This document shows positions 24,342-32,156 of a stretch of DNA of 64,000 nucleotides, one piece after another. How positions within the stretch are numbered: position 1 is the first letter of the stretch; every line of letters starts with the position of its first letter. The notes under the pieces are model-generated. The model ran no database searches, had not been told where the DNA came from, and saw only the letters and a list, made by a program, of their open reading frames with translations. The position numbers and the translations under genes were made by a program. Source of the stretch: Beutenbergia cavernae DSM 12333 (GTDB lineage Bacteria > Actinomycetota > Actinomycetes > Actinomycetales > Beutenbergiaceae); the NCBI RefSeq assembly GCF_000023105.1, contig NC_012669.1:3039025-3103024 (forward strand), read 5' to 3'.

Positions 24342-26516
24342 GTGGCACAAGGAGGGCGGCGCCGGACCACCGCGAGTGGTTCCGCACCGCGGCGACGGCG
24401 CGGGGCGCCGTCGTCGACCGCACGCGGGCGCGGCCATCGCGACTCCGAGGGGCTGATCCCCGTCCTCGCCAAGGCCTCGCGTGAGGTGGAGGCCGCCGTG
24501 AAGCGCGGGCCGGCGACGTCGTCGGTGCGCACCAAGTTCCACGTCGTCGCGCTCCTCACCCGGGAGGAGCGCGCCCGCCTCGCCGGCCAGGACGGCCTGT
24601 CCGAGTCCCGGCGCGCCGAGGAGCAGAAGCGGCTCGAGGGGATCGCCACGATCCTCGCGACGACCGCGGCCCGCGACCCGGCCCTGTTCGACCTGCTCGC
24701 GGACGAGACCCCGCTCGGGGAGTCGGAGCGCGAGCTGCGCCGTGAGCTCCTCGGCTCGGCCGGGATCGACGTGCCCGAGGAGGAGCCCCCGGCCGACGAC
24801 GTCGTGGACGACGCCGAGCCGGCGGGTCCCGCCATCCCCGTGTCGGTGCTCTCCCGGCAGCGCTCCAACCCGTTCCTGGCCCCCGACTTCGACGCCGTGC
24901 GGGTGCGTCCGCGGACCCGGCGGCTGGACGGCTGGGAGCTGCTCGAACCGCTGCTGCGGTCCTTCGAGCTGGCGGAGGCCGGGGCGGTCTCGTGCATGGA
25001 TCTGCCCGAGGTCCACGAGTCCGACCTCCCCCGGTCGCCCGGGCGCTCGCTCATGCGACACCAGGCTCAGGTCGTGGCCGCCGCGCGCGACGGGCACCGC
25101 ACGTTCCTGCTCGCCGACGAGCCCGGGCTTGGGAAGACGGCGCAGGCGCTGCTCGCGGCCGAGGCGGCCGACGCGTACCCGCTGCTCGCCGTCGTGCCGA
25201 ACGTGGTGAAGACCAACTGGGCACGCGAGGTCGGGATGTGGACGCCGAACCGCACCGCGAGCGTGATCCACGGCGACGGTGACGACGTCGACGGGTTCGC
25301 CGACATCATCGTCGTCAACTACGAGGTGCTCGACCGCCACGTGGGGTGGATCGCCACCCACGGCTTCCGGGGCATGGTCGTCGACGAGGCCCACTTCATC
25401 AAGAACCGGTCGTCGCGGCGCTCGCGGAACGTGCTCGAGATCTCGGACCGGATCCGCACCCGCACCCTGCGGCCCCTGCTCATGGCGCTCACGGGGACGC
25501 CGCTCATCAACGACATCGACGACTTCCTCCCGATCTGGCAGTTCCTCGGCTGGATCGACGAGAAGCGGCCGCTCGGGGACCTCATCGCGTCCCTCGAGGA
25601 GACGGGGCTCACCCCGACCGATCGCGCCTTCTACCCGGCCGCGCGCCGCGCCGTCGTCGACATGGGGATCGTGCGCCGCCGGAAGGCCGACGTGGCCGCG
25701 GACATCCCGGCTCGCCGCGTGGCGGACCTGCCCGTGGAGCTCGACGACGCCGAGGGTCGCTCGATCCGGGACGCCGAGCGCGATCTCGCCCGCCGGATGG
25801 TGGAGCGCTACGACCGGGTGCGGGCGACCCGCGACATCGCGAGCGACGCCATCGACCTGGGCCTCGTGCGGCAGGTCGCGACGTGGGAGCGCGAGGGGGC
25901 CGACGCCGCCTCGGGCGAGAACGTCTTCTCGATGATGCGCCGCATCGGCCGGGCCAAGGCCACCCTCGCGGCGGACTACGCGGCCCAGCTCGCGCACAAC
26001 GTCGGCAAGGTCGTGTTCTTCGCGAAGCACATCGAGGTGATGGACGCCGCGGAGGAGCTGTTCGCGCGCCGGGGACTGCGCTACGCCTCGATCCGCGGCG
26101 AGCAGACGACCGCCGTCCGGGAGCGGAACGTGACCGCGTTCCTGGAGGACCCGGAGGTCGCCGTCGTGGTCTGCTCGCTGACCGCGGCCGGTGTCGGCAT
26201 CAACCTCCAGGTGGCCTCCGACCTCGTGCTCGCCGAGCTCTCCTGGACGGACGCCGAGCAGACGCAGGCCATCGACCGCGTGCACCGCATCGGGCAGTCG
26301 CAGCCGGTGACCGCGTGGCGGATCATCGCGGCGCAGACGATCGACGCGCGGATCGCCGAGCTCATCGACGCCAAGGCCGGGCTCGCCGCGCGGGCGCTCG
26401 ACGGCGCCGGCGAGGTCGAGGCGGCGTCCGTCGACGTGCAGCTCGAAGCCCTCGCGACGCTGCTCGAGAGCGCGCTCCTTGAGCGCGGGGACGGCACGAT
26501 CACAACCGACGTCTAA
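24342..26516 (+). CDS. SNF2-type DEAD/DEAH helicase (SMARCAL1-like core)
   Basis: A 724-residue protein of the Swi2/Snf2 class. The N-terminal 200 residues are Arg/Ala-rich and then acidic (EEEPPADDVVDDAE). The motor starts at LMRHQAQVVAAARDG with TFLLADEPGLGKTAQAL (motif I with DEPGLGKT in place of DEMGLGKT), IIVVNYEVLDRH, MVVDEAHFIKN (DEAH), LLMALTGTPLINDIDDF, and in the second lobe VVFFAKHIEVMDAAEE, VAVVVCSLTAAGVGINLQVAS and DAEQTQAIDRVHRIGQSQPVTAWRII (motif VI). The GTG start was chosen for GAGGAG five bases upstream; open reading continues further 5'. Such proteins remodel or anneal DNA; function here not known. Confidence 0.88.
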   Translation: MAQGGRRRTTASGSAPRRRRGAPSSTARGRGHRDSEGLIPVLAKASREVEAAVKRGPATSSVRTKFHVVALLTREERARLAGQDGLSESRRAEEQKRLEGIATILATTAARDPALFDLLADETPLGESERELRRELLGSAGIDVPEEEPPADDVVDDAEPAGPAIPVSVLSRQRSNPFLAPDFDAVRVRPRTRRLDGWELLEPLLRSFELAEAGAVSCMDLPEVHESDLPRSPGRSLMRHQAQVVAAARDGHRTFLLADEPGLGKTAQALLAAEAADAYPLLAVVPNVVKTNWAREVGMWTPNRTASVIHGDGDDVDGFADIIVVNYEVLDRHVGWIATHGFRGMVVDEAHFIKNRSSRRSRNVLEISDRIRTRTLRPLLMALTGTPLINDIDDFLPIWQFLGWIDEKRPLGDLIASLEETGLTPTDRAFYPAARRAVVDMGIVRRRKADVAADIPARRVADLPVELDDAEGRSIRDAERDLARRMVERYDRVRATRDIASDAIDLGLVRQVATWEREGADAASGENVFSMMRRIGRAKATLAADYAAQLAHNVGKVVFFAKHIEVMDAAEELFARRGLRYASIRGEQTTAVRERNVTAFLEDPEVAVVVCSLTAAGVGINLQVASDLVLAELSWTDAEQTQAIDRVHRIGQSQPVTAWRIIAAQTIDARIAELIDAKAGLAARALDGAGEVEAASVDVQLEALATLLESALLERGDGTITTDV

Positions 26517-26537
26517 GCACCTTTCTAGACTGGCGCG

Positions 26538-26936
26538 ATGGACGTGACGCGAGCACCGGCCCAGGTGATCGAGCGGCTGTGGGCGCGCATGTCCGCCCGG
26601 GACTGGACCGGGCTCGGCGAACTCATCGCGGAGGACGTCGTCGTCGACTGGCCGTCGAGCGCCGAACGGATCGTCGGCCGCGCGAACTACGTGGCGGTCA
26701 ACGCCGAGTACCCGGAGGGCTGGTCGATACGGGTGCTCGGGATCGTGGCCGACGGCGATCGCGTGGTCTCCGAGGTCGAGGTGCCGATGGAGGGAGCCGA
26801 GACGTTCCGGGTCGCCTCCTTCTGGACCGTGCGCGACGGCGTCGTCACTCACGCCACGGAGTACTGGACGACCGTCGACGGCGACCCCTCCCCGGAGTGG
26901 CGCCGCCGCCTCGTCGAGCCCATGCCGCTGGGCTGA
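26538..26936 (+). CDS. SnoaL/NTF2-like domain protein
   Basis: A 132-residue single-domain protein of the NTF2-like cone fold. The pattern VIERLWARMSARDWTGLGELIAEDVVVDWPSSAERIVGRANYVAVN, with W(x)A(x2)D(W) and the GR(x)NYV helix, and the final FWTVRDGVVTHATEYWTT strand match SnoaL-like proteins, which act as isomerases, cyclases or simple ligand pockets. The ATG is six bases after TAGACT (26526-26531), 22 bases from the helicase stop, so probably a separate leaderless transcript. Function unassigned. Confidence 0.82.
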   Translation: MDVTRAPAQVIERLWARMSARDWTGLGELIAEDVVVDWPSSAERIVGRANYVAVNAEYPEGWSIRVLGIVADGDRVVSEVEVPMEGAETFRVASFWTVRDGVVTHATEYWTTVDGDPSPEWRRRLVEPMPLG

Positions 26937-26952
26937 GCGACGGGCACGCCGA

Positions 26953-27000
26953 GGGCCGGGCCCGCGCGGGTCCGCGCTCGCCGACGCGGTGTCCCGGCCC
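26953..27000. terminator. Compound hairpin between convergent genes
   Basis: Outer arms GGGCCGGG (26953-26960) and CCCGGCCC (26993-27000) enclose an inner GC-rich hairpin (26958-26973). It sits between the stops of the convergent SnoaL-like and P-loop kinase genes and could terminate both. No U-tract. Confidence 0.45.
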
Positions 27001-27020
27001 GATGGCGGCGGTCCGGGTTC

Positions 27021-27554
27021 CTACGGGACCGCGAGTCGCCGCACCGCCTCCGTGACGACGGCGACCACGCGCTCCTCGAGAGACGTCGCCTCGACGTCGA
27101 GCAGGAGGTCGCGCTCGAGCTCGGGCAGCCCGGCCGCGAAGCGCTCGTACATCTCCGTCAGGAAGTCCCGGTCCTTGCTCAGCCCTCGGGTCGGGTCCCC
27201 CTGCGCCCGCTCCCACGATCGTTCGACGTCGGCGACCAGCACCACCTTGAGCACCGGGGCACCCTCCGGAACCGCGCGCAGCACCTGGGCCACCTCGGCT
27301 GGGGTCTCGGTGCCCTCGTCGAGCACCACCTCGATCGGCGTCGCCGACCAGGCGCCGACGAGGCCCGCGTGGATGCTGTGCGCCCAGTCCCAGTCCGGCA
27401 GGGTGGGCAGGGCCATCTCGGCCACGGTGTCCAGCTCGACGAGCGCCACGGTCCGCCCGAGCTCGCGCAGCTGCCGCGCCACCTCCCGGGCGAGCGTGGA
27501 CTTCCCGGCCGCGATGGGGCCGCTGATGAGCACGAGCAGATTCACGAGGACCAT
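27021..27554 (-). CDS. P-loop NTPase/kinase (AAA_33-like)
   Basis: A 177-residue small kinase-like protein with ISGPIAAGKSTLAREVARQL (Walker A), ALVELDTVAEMAL, IEVVLDEGTETPAEVAQVL, VVLVADVERSWERAQGD and an Arg-rich lid region DPTRGLSKDRDFL. It resembles the group that includes chloramphenicol phosphotransferase and shikimate/gluconate kinase-like AAA_33 proteins. The ATG at 27554 and a GTG three codons later are both possible starts. The next gene (GNAT) is divergent. Substrate unknown. Confidence 0.8.
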   Translation of the reverse strand: MVLVNLLVLISGPIAAGKSTLAREVARQLRELGRTVALVELDTVAEMALPTLPDWDWAHSIHAGLVGAWSATPIEVVLDEGTETPAEVAQVLRAVPEGAPVLKVVLVADVERSWERAQGDPTRGLSKDRDFLTEMYERFAAGLPELERDLLLDVEATSLEERVVAVVTEAVRRLAVP

Positions 27555-27724
27555 CCTGCCGCGACGGCCGGCCACCGGACCGGGCGGCGGGCTGACGACC
27601 GCTCCCCCGGATCGGCCCGGAGCCCGAATCCGAGAGGCTGCCATACTCGATCCGGCCCCGACGCGCGCGCAAAGACGAACGAGCAGCCCCCAGGGAGGGG
27701 ACGCGGCGGGAGAAGGGGAGACAG

Positions 27725-28549
27725 ATGCAGTCCGACGCCATCGCGCCCACCAGCGATCCCGCACGGTTGACACCCGCCATCGAGGCCAACCTGGCCGAGC
27801 TCCTCCTCGCTCTCGGCCGCGCGGGCGGCGCCGAGGAACGAGACGAGCCGTCGATCCAGTGGGTCATCGGCGGGTCGCCGATCGACTATCACAACTGCGT
27901 CGTCCGGGCCGACCTGGCCGACGGTGAGGTCGACACGCTGATCCAGGAGATGATCGCCGCCTGCGATCGCCTCGGTGTGCCGGGCACGTGGCACGTGGGC
28001 CCGTCCATGCGGCCTGCCGATCTCGGCCGGCGCCTGGAGCAGGCTGGGCTGCGGGACGACGGCGTCGAGCCGGGGATGGCGCTCGACCTGCGCCGCCTCG
28101 CCGACGCCCCGATGCCGCCCGGCACGACAGTCGAGCGCGTCACCGACGAGGCCGGTCTGGCCGCCTGGGTCGCCACCCTCGGCGCCGGCTTCGGGGAGGG
28201 ACCGCGCGAGGCCGAGTGGGTCGGGGCGATGTACGCACGGATCGGCCTCGACGCCGACACGACGTGGCGGCACTACCTGGCTCGGCTCGACGGCGAGCCT
28301 GTCGCCACCACGTCACTGTTCTGCGGCGCGGGAGTGGCCGGCATCTACTTCGTCTCGACGCACCCGGATGCCCGGCAGCGCGGAATCGGGTCCGCGATCA
28401 CGCGGGCGGCCCTCCAGGACGCGATCGAGCTCGGCTACCACGTCGCGGTGCTGAACTCCTCGACCCAGGGATACCGCGCCTATCAGCGGCTCGGCTTCGA
28501 GGAGATCTGCCCCATCGGCATCTACACCTGGCCCGCCGCGACGGGATGA
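27725..28549 (+). CDS. GNAT-family N-acetyltransferase (two-domain)
   Basis: A 274-residue protein whose C-terminal half (about residues 130-270) is a GNAT domain: VERVTDEAGLAAWVATLGAGF, ARLDGEPVATTSLFCGAGVAGIYFVSTHPDARQRGIGSAITRAAL with the acetyl-CoA-binding RxxGxG/A loop, and VLNSSTQGYRAYQRLGFEEICPIGIYTW. The N-terminal half is a divergent second GNAT-like half, as in other two-domain acetyltransferases. GGGGAG precedes the ATG. A strong hairpin lies downstream, beyond which ssrA is encoded on the other strand. Confidence 0.87.
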   Translation: MQSDAIAPTSDPARLTPAIEANLAELLLALGRAGGAEERDEPSIQWVIGGSPIDYHNCVVRADLADGEVDTLIQEMIAACDRLGVPGTWHVGPSMRPADLGRRLEQAGLRDDGVEPGMALDLRRLADAPMPPGTTVERVTDEAGLAAWVATLGAGFGEGPREAEWVGAMYARIGLDADTTWRHYLARLDGEPVATTSLFCGAGVAGIYFVSTHPDARQRGIGSAITRAALQDAIELGYHVAVLNSSTQGYRAYQRLGFEEICPIGIYTWPAATG

Positions 28550-28598
28550 TCGCTCTCGGGAACGCGGCGAAGGCCTGAGCACGACGGCGCCGGGACGA

Positions 28599-28632
28599 CG
28601 AAGGCCGGACCCCTCGTGGGGTCCGGCCTTCG
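28599..28632. terminator. Terminator between GNAT gene and ssrA, 15-bp perfect stem
   Basis: Arms 28599-28613 and 28618-28632 are perfectly complementary (CGAAGGCCGGACCCC and its complement) with a TCGT loop. It lies six bases downstream of the encoded CCA end of tmRNA and 50 bases after the convergent GNAT stop, so it can terminate both. This is the clearest hairpin in the window. Confidence 0.85.
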
Positions 28633-28637
28633 CGACA

Positions 28638-29005
28638 TGGTGGAGGTGGCGGGAATCGAACCCGCGTCCGACGGTATTGAGCCAGGGCTTCTCCGGGTGC
28701 AGTCTGCTGCTGTTCTGCTCGGCCCCAGCGATGGCGCAGACACCTCGCTGACGGGCCCAGTCACCTAGTTGTTCCGGCAGCCCCGATGACGAGGACTACA
28801 GGCAGTGGCTTCCTTGATGACGCCAGGACCCCGGTCGGAAGCACTCCGGGACTGACGGACTTCTACTCTTGCTCAGGCGGCGAGAGCGAAGTCGGTGCGC
28901 TTGGAATCGGCACCTATGGGTTTGCATGGAGCGTTAACGAGATAACCATGCATCCTCGACCCGCTTCCCCTGGAACGACGACCGTCGTCGAAACCGATCA
29001 CCCCC
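28638..29005 (-). ncRNA. ssrA: Transfer-messenger RNA (tmRNA)
   Basis: A 368-nt tmRNA for trans-translation, rescuing stalled ribosomes with SmpB. The 5' end GGGGGTG pairs with CACCTCC before the encoded CCA 3' end, forming the alanine-tRNA-like acceptor stem; the T arm (28649-28665) carries GGTTCGATTCC between GCGGG-type stems. The mRNA-like part encodes the tag ADSKRTDFALAA followed by TGA (28873-28911, minus strand), very close in form to actinobacterial tags such as the mycobacterial ADSHQRDYALAA. The tag end ALAA is the usual ClpXP degron. A TAGACT hexamer at 29048-29053 could be the -10, leaving a short 5' leader to be removed by RNase P. smpB is 5 kb upstream on the same strand. Confidence 0.96.
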
Positions 29006-29079
29006 ATGTTGAGTTGTCAAGCACGACCGGCGAACCGGCCGATGACCAGTCTACGTCCTCAGCACCCCGGCACGCCTCG

Positions 29080-30168
29080 TTATTCCGCCTCGGCCGTCGC
29101 CCGCGGCAGCTCGGCGTCCACGAGCGGCTTGACCGCCGTGCCGAGCAGCTCGATCGCCCGGAGGGACTCGCGCTGCGGCACGCCCGACAGGTCCATCTGC
29201 AGGATCTGGCGGTCGTGTCCGAGGACGGCGGCGAGGCGCACGATCTTCTCGGCCACCTCCTCAGGGCTCCCGACGGCGTACGCGCCGTCCGGCGTCGTCG
29301 TCGCGTCGTACGTGATCCGGTTGGGCAACGGGAACCCGCGCTCCCGCGCGATGCGGTCCATCGAGGCGTGCCAGTACGGGTAGAAGTAGTCGCGGGCCGC
29401 CTTCGGATCGTCGGCGACGAAGCCCATCCCGGACACCGCGACCGACGGCCCGGTGTCGACACCCTCGCCGAGCCCGCGTGGGCGGAACTCCGAGCGGTAC
29501 AGCTCCGCCAGCGGCGCGAACTGCGCCGGACGCCCGCCGATGATCGCGTAGTTCACGCCGAGCCCGAGCACGCCTGCGCGGACCGAGGACTCCGGGGTCC
29601 CGCCCGTGGCCACGGCCAGGTTGAGCCGGCGGCCGCGCCCCGGCAGGTCGGCCGGTCGAGGTAGCACCAGCGCGTCGTCGAGCGTCGGCCGGAACCGCCC
29701 CGACCAGCTCACCGTGCCGTCCCGCGCCCCGGCGTCGTCGAGTGCCAGGAGCAGCTGGATCTTCTCGTCGTACAGCGCGTCGTAGTCGTCGAGCCGCGCT
29801 CCGAACAGCGGGTACGACTCGATGAACGAGCCCCTGCCCGCGAGTAGCTCGACGCGCCCGCCGGAGAACGCGTCCATCGTCGCGAACTGCTGGTAGACCC
29901 GCACCGGGTCCTCGGTCGAGAGCACCGTCACGGCGCTGCCGACGTGGATCCGCTCGGTGCGGGCGAGCGCAGCGGCGATGACCGTCGACGGCGAGCTGAT
30001 CGCGTAGTCCGGGCGGTGATGCTCCCCGACGCCCACGTAGTCGAGCCCGACCTGCTCCGCGAGCTCGACCCGTTCGAGGATGTCGCGGATCCGCTGGCCG
30101 GGGTCGGTCTGCTCCCCGGTCACCGGGTCCGGATGGACGTCCCCGAACGTGTACACACCGAGCTCCAT
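29080..30168 (-). CDS. LLM-class flavin-dependent oxidoreductase
   Basis: A 362-residue luciferase-like monooxygenase-superfamily protein (TIM barrel, FMN or F420). Seen: MELGVYTFGDVHPDP start, VGLDYVGVGEHHRPDYAISSPSTVIAAALARTERIHVGSAVTVLSTEDPVRVYQQFATMDAFSGGRVELLAGRGSF, and AYAVGSPEEVAEKIVRLAAVLGHDRQILQMDL near the end, all typical of the family. An ATG two codons upstream is an alternative start. Divergent from the sulfatase. Substrate unknown; many relatives oxidise organic sulfur or alkanes, but nothing here shows which. Ends with TAA, uncommon in this GC-rich segment. Confidence 0.9.
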   Translation of the reverse strand: MELGVYTFGDVHPDPVTGEQTDPGQRIRDILERVELAEQVGLDYVGVGEHHRPDYAISSPSTVIAAALARTERIHVGSAVTVLSTEDPVRVYQQFATMDAFSGGRVELLAGRGSFIESYPLFGARLDDYDALYDEKIQLLLALDDAGARDGTVSWSGRFRPTLDDALVLPRPADLPGRGRRLNLAVATGGTPESSVRAGVLGLGVNYAIIGGRPAQFAPLAELYRSEFRPRGLGEGVDTGPSVAVSGMGFVADDPKAARDYFYPYWHASMDRIARERGFPLPNRITYDATTTPDGAYAVGSPEEVAEKIVRLAAVLGHDRQILQMDLSGVPQRESLRAIELLGTAVKPLVDAELPRATAEAE

Positions 30169-30222
30169 GTGCATGCGAACGCATCGACCGGGCCGCCCAT
30201 TCCGGGCGGTAGCGTCGACTCC

Positions 30223-31659
30223 ATGGCGCGCCGCCCGAACATCTGCCTCATCCTCACCGACGACCACGCCGCCCACGCCGTCGGGACGTACGGATCGGTC
30301 GTGAACTCGACGCCGCGCATCGACGAGATCGCGCAGCGGGGCTGGCGCCTCGACAACCTTTTCTGCACGAACTCGATCTGCACGCCGAGCCGGGCCTCGA
30401 TCCTCACCGGCCAGCACAGTCACACCAACGGCGTGCGCACGCTCTCGACGCCGATGGACCGCGAGCTGCCGACGTTCGTCTCACAGCTCAAGGACGCCGG
30501 CTACCGCACGGCGATCGTCGGCAAGTGGCACCTCGGCGAGGGCGAGGAGCATCGGCCGCGCGCGTTCGACCACTGGATGATCCTGCGGGACCAGGGCGAG
30601 TACCACGACCCGACGTTCCGCACGCCGGACGGGCTGCGCACGGTGACCGGCTACGCCACCGACGTCATCACCGACCTGGCGCTGCAGTGGCTCGACGATC
30701 TCGACTACGGGCCCGACGGGACCGACTCACCCTGGTGCCTGCTCATCCATCACAAGGCACCGCACCGCTCGTGGGAGCCGGACGAGGCCCACCGGGCGCA
30801 GTTCGCTGGCCGGCCGATCCCGGTGCCGGCCACCTTCACCGACGACTACGCCACCCGCTCCGGAGCCGCGCACCGCGCCGCGATGCGCGTGGCCGACCAG
30901 CTCACGCGCCGCGACCTCAAGGCCGATCCGCCCGCCGGCCTGTCGTACGAGGACGAGGCGCTGTGGAAGTACCAGCGCTACATGGAGGACTATCTCGCGT
31001 GCGTCGCCAGCGTCGACGACAACGTGGGCCGCGTGATCGACCGGCTCGCCGAGCGCGGTGAGCTCGACGACACCCTGCTCATGTACACGTCCGACCAGGG
31101 CTTCTTCCTCGGCGACCACGGCTGGTTCGACAAGCGCTTCATGTATGACGAGTCGATCCGGATGCCGTTCGTGGTGAGCTGTCCGACGGCGCTCGACGGC
31201 GGCCGCAGCACCGACCAGATCGTCACGAACGTCGACCTCGCGCGCACGATCCTCGAGGCGGCCGACGTCGAGCCGCACCCGGGCATGCAGGGTGAGAGCT
31301 TCTGGGGAACGCTCGCCCGCGGAGAGACGCCTCCCGCGGACCAGTCGTTCTACTACCGCTACTGGGAGCACGACGACGGCGCCCACCACGCCGCGGGCCA
31401 CTACGGGATCCGCACGGAGCGCTACAAGCTCATCTACTTCTACAACGACGGGCTCGGGCTGCCCGGCACCGGCTGGGCGACGTACGCGCCCGAGTGGGAG
31501 CTGTACGACCTCGAGGCCGACCCCGACGAGCTCGTCAACGTCGCCGACGACCCCACGTACGCCGTCGTGCGCCGCGACCTCACCGAGCGGCTGGCCCGCG
31601 AGCAGGCAGCCGCCGGTGATGTGCCGTACGCGGACCCCGGTCCGGTGCCCGCCCGCTGA
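30223..31659 (+). CDS. Type I sulfatase (Cys-type)
   Basis: A 478-residue arylsulfatase-family hydrolase. The N-terminus ARRPNICLILTDDHAAHA supplies two metal-binding Asp (13, 14), and SICTPSRASILTG contains the CxPSR signature with Cys53, which must be oxidised to formylglycine by a maturation enzyme (not in this window). Further signatures: IVGKWHLGEG, LLIHHKAPHRSWEP, LLMYTSDQGFFLGDHGWFDKRFMYDESIRMPF with the metal-binding Asp/Gln region. No signal peptide, so it seems cytoplasmic. The ATG lies seven bases after TAGCGT (30210-30215), likely leaderless. Sulfate-ester substrate (glycan, choline or aryl sulfate) cannot be read from sequence. Confidence 0.93.
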   Translation: MARRPNICLILTDDHAAHAVGTYGSVVNSTPRIDEIAQRGWRLDNLFCTNSICTPSRASILTGQHSHTNGVRTLSTPMDRELPTFVSQLKDAGYRTAIVGKWHLGEGEEHRPRAFDHWMILRDQGEYHDPTFRTPDGLRTVTGYATDVITDLALQWLDDLDYGPDGTDSPWCLLIHHKAPHRSWEPDEAHRAQFAGRPIPVPATFTDDYATRSGAAHRAAMRVADQLTRRDLKADPPAGLSYEDEALWKYQRYMEDYLACVASVDDNVGRVIDRLAERGELDDTLLMYTSDQGFFLGDHGWFDKRFMYDESIRMPFVVSCPTALDGGRSTDQIVTNVDLARTILEAADVEPHPGMQGESFWGTLARGETPPADQSFYYRYWEHDDGAHHAAGHYGIRTERYKLIYFYNDGLGLPGTGWATYAPEWELYDLEADPDELVNVADDPTYAVVRRDLTERLAREQAAAGDVPYADPGPVPAR

Positions 31660-31674
31660 GACCCCGGTCCGGCG

Positions 31675-32094
31675 TCAGCGGCGCTTGCGCGTGGTCGCGA
31701 CGTCGACCAGGAGCCCGAGCCCGATCCCGAGCATGAACACGTCCTTCGCCAGCCCGATCCCCGACGGCGTCGGCCGGACGCCGTCGACCGTCGCGCCGGG
31801 CGTCTTGTGGTACATCCAGAGCAGCGCCCCGGAGAACCCGGCGAGCCCGAGCCCGGCCAGCCCGGACGGCACGAACGGCAGGAGCAGCGCGCCGCCGAGG
31901 CCGATCTCGGCCGCGGACAGCAGCTTGCCGAACTCCTTCGGGTCGATGTCCTTCAGCTGCGGGAACGCGCGTACGGCCTGGGCGTGCAGGTGCGCGGCGG
32001 TCTCCGCGTCGAGCGAGCTCTTGCCGAGCCCCGAGTTGAGGATGAACGCACCCGCGGCCACGCGGGGCGGGATGCGACGCAGAGCGAACGCCAT
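31675..32094 (-). CDS. Small membrane protein, DoxX-like
   Basis: A 139-residue predicted integral membrane protein with about three to four hydrophobic stretches (RVAAGAFILNSG, AAEIGLGGALLLPF, GLAGLGLAGFSGALLWMY, GIGLAKDVFMLGIGLGLLVDVA) and a basic C-terminal end TTRKRR. The pattern RIPPRVAAGAFILNSGLGK near the start and the LPxVPxGLAGLGL segment resemble actinobacterial DoxX-like proteins. Function not known. Downstream of DUF2207 on the same strand with a 62-base gap, so they may share an mRNA. Confidence 0.7.
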   Translation of the reverse strand: MAFALRRIPPRVAAGAFILNSGLGKSSLDAETAAHLHAQAVRAFPQLKDIDPKEFGKLLSAAEIGLGGALLLPFVPSGLAGLGLAGFSGALLWMYHKTPGATVDGVRPTPSGIGLAKDVFMLGIGLGLLVDVATTRKRR

Positions 32095-32156
32095 GAAGTC
32101 TCCTTGACGTCGACGACGGATGGGTCACCAGCGAATCTACGGCGCCTGCCCGTCAG

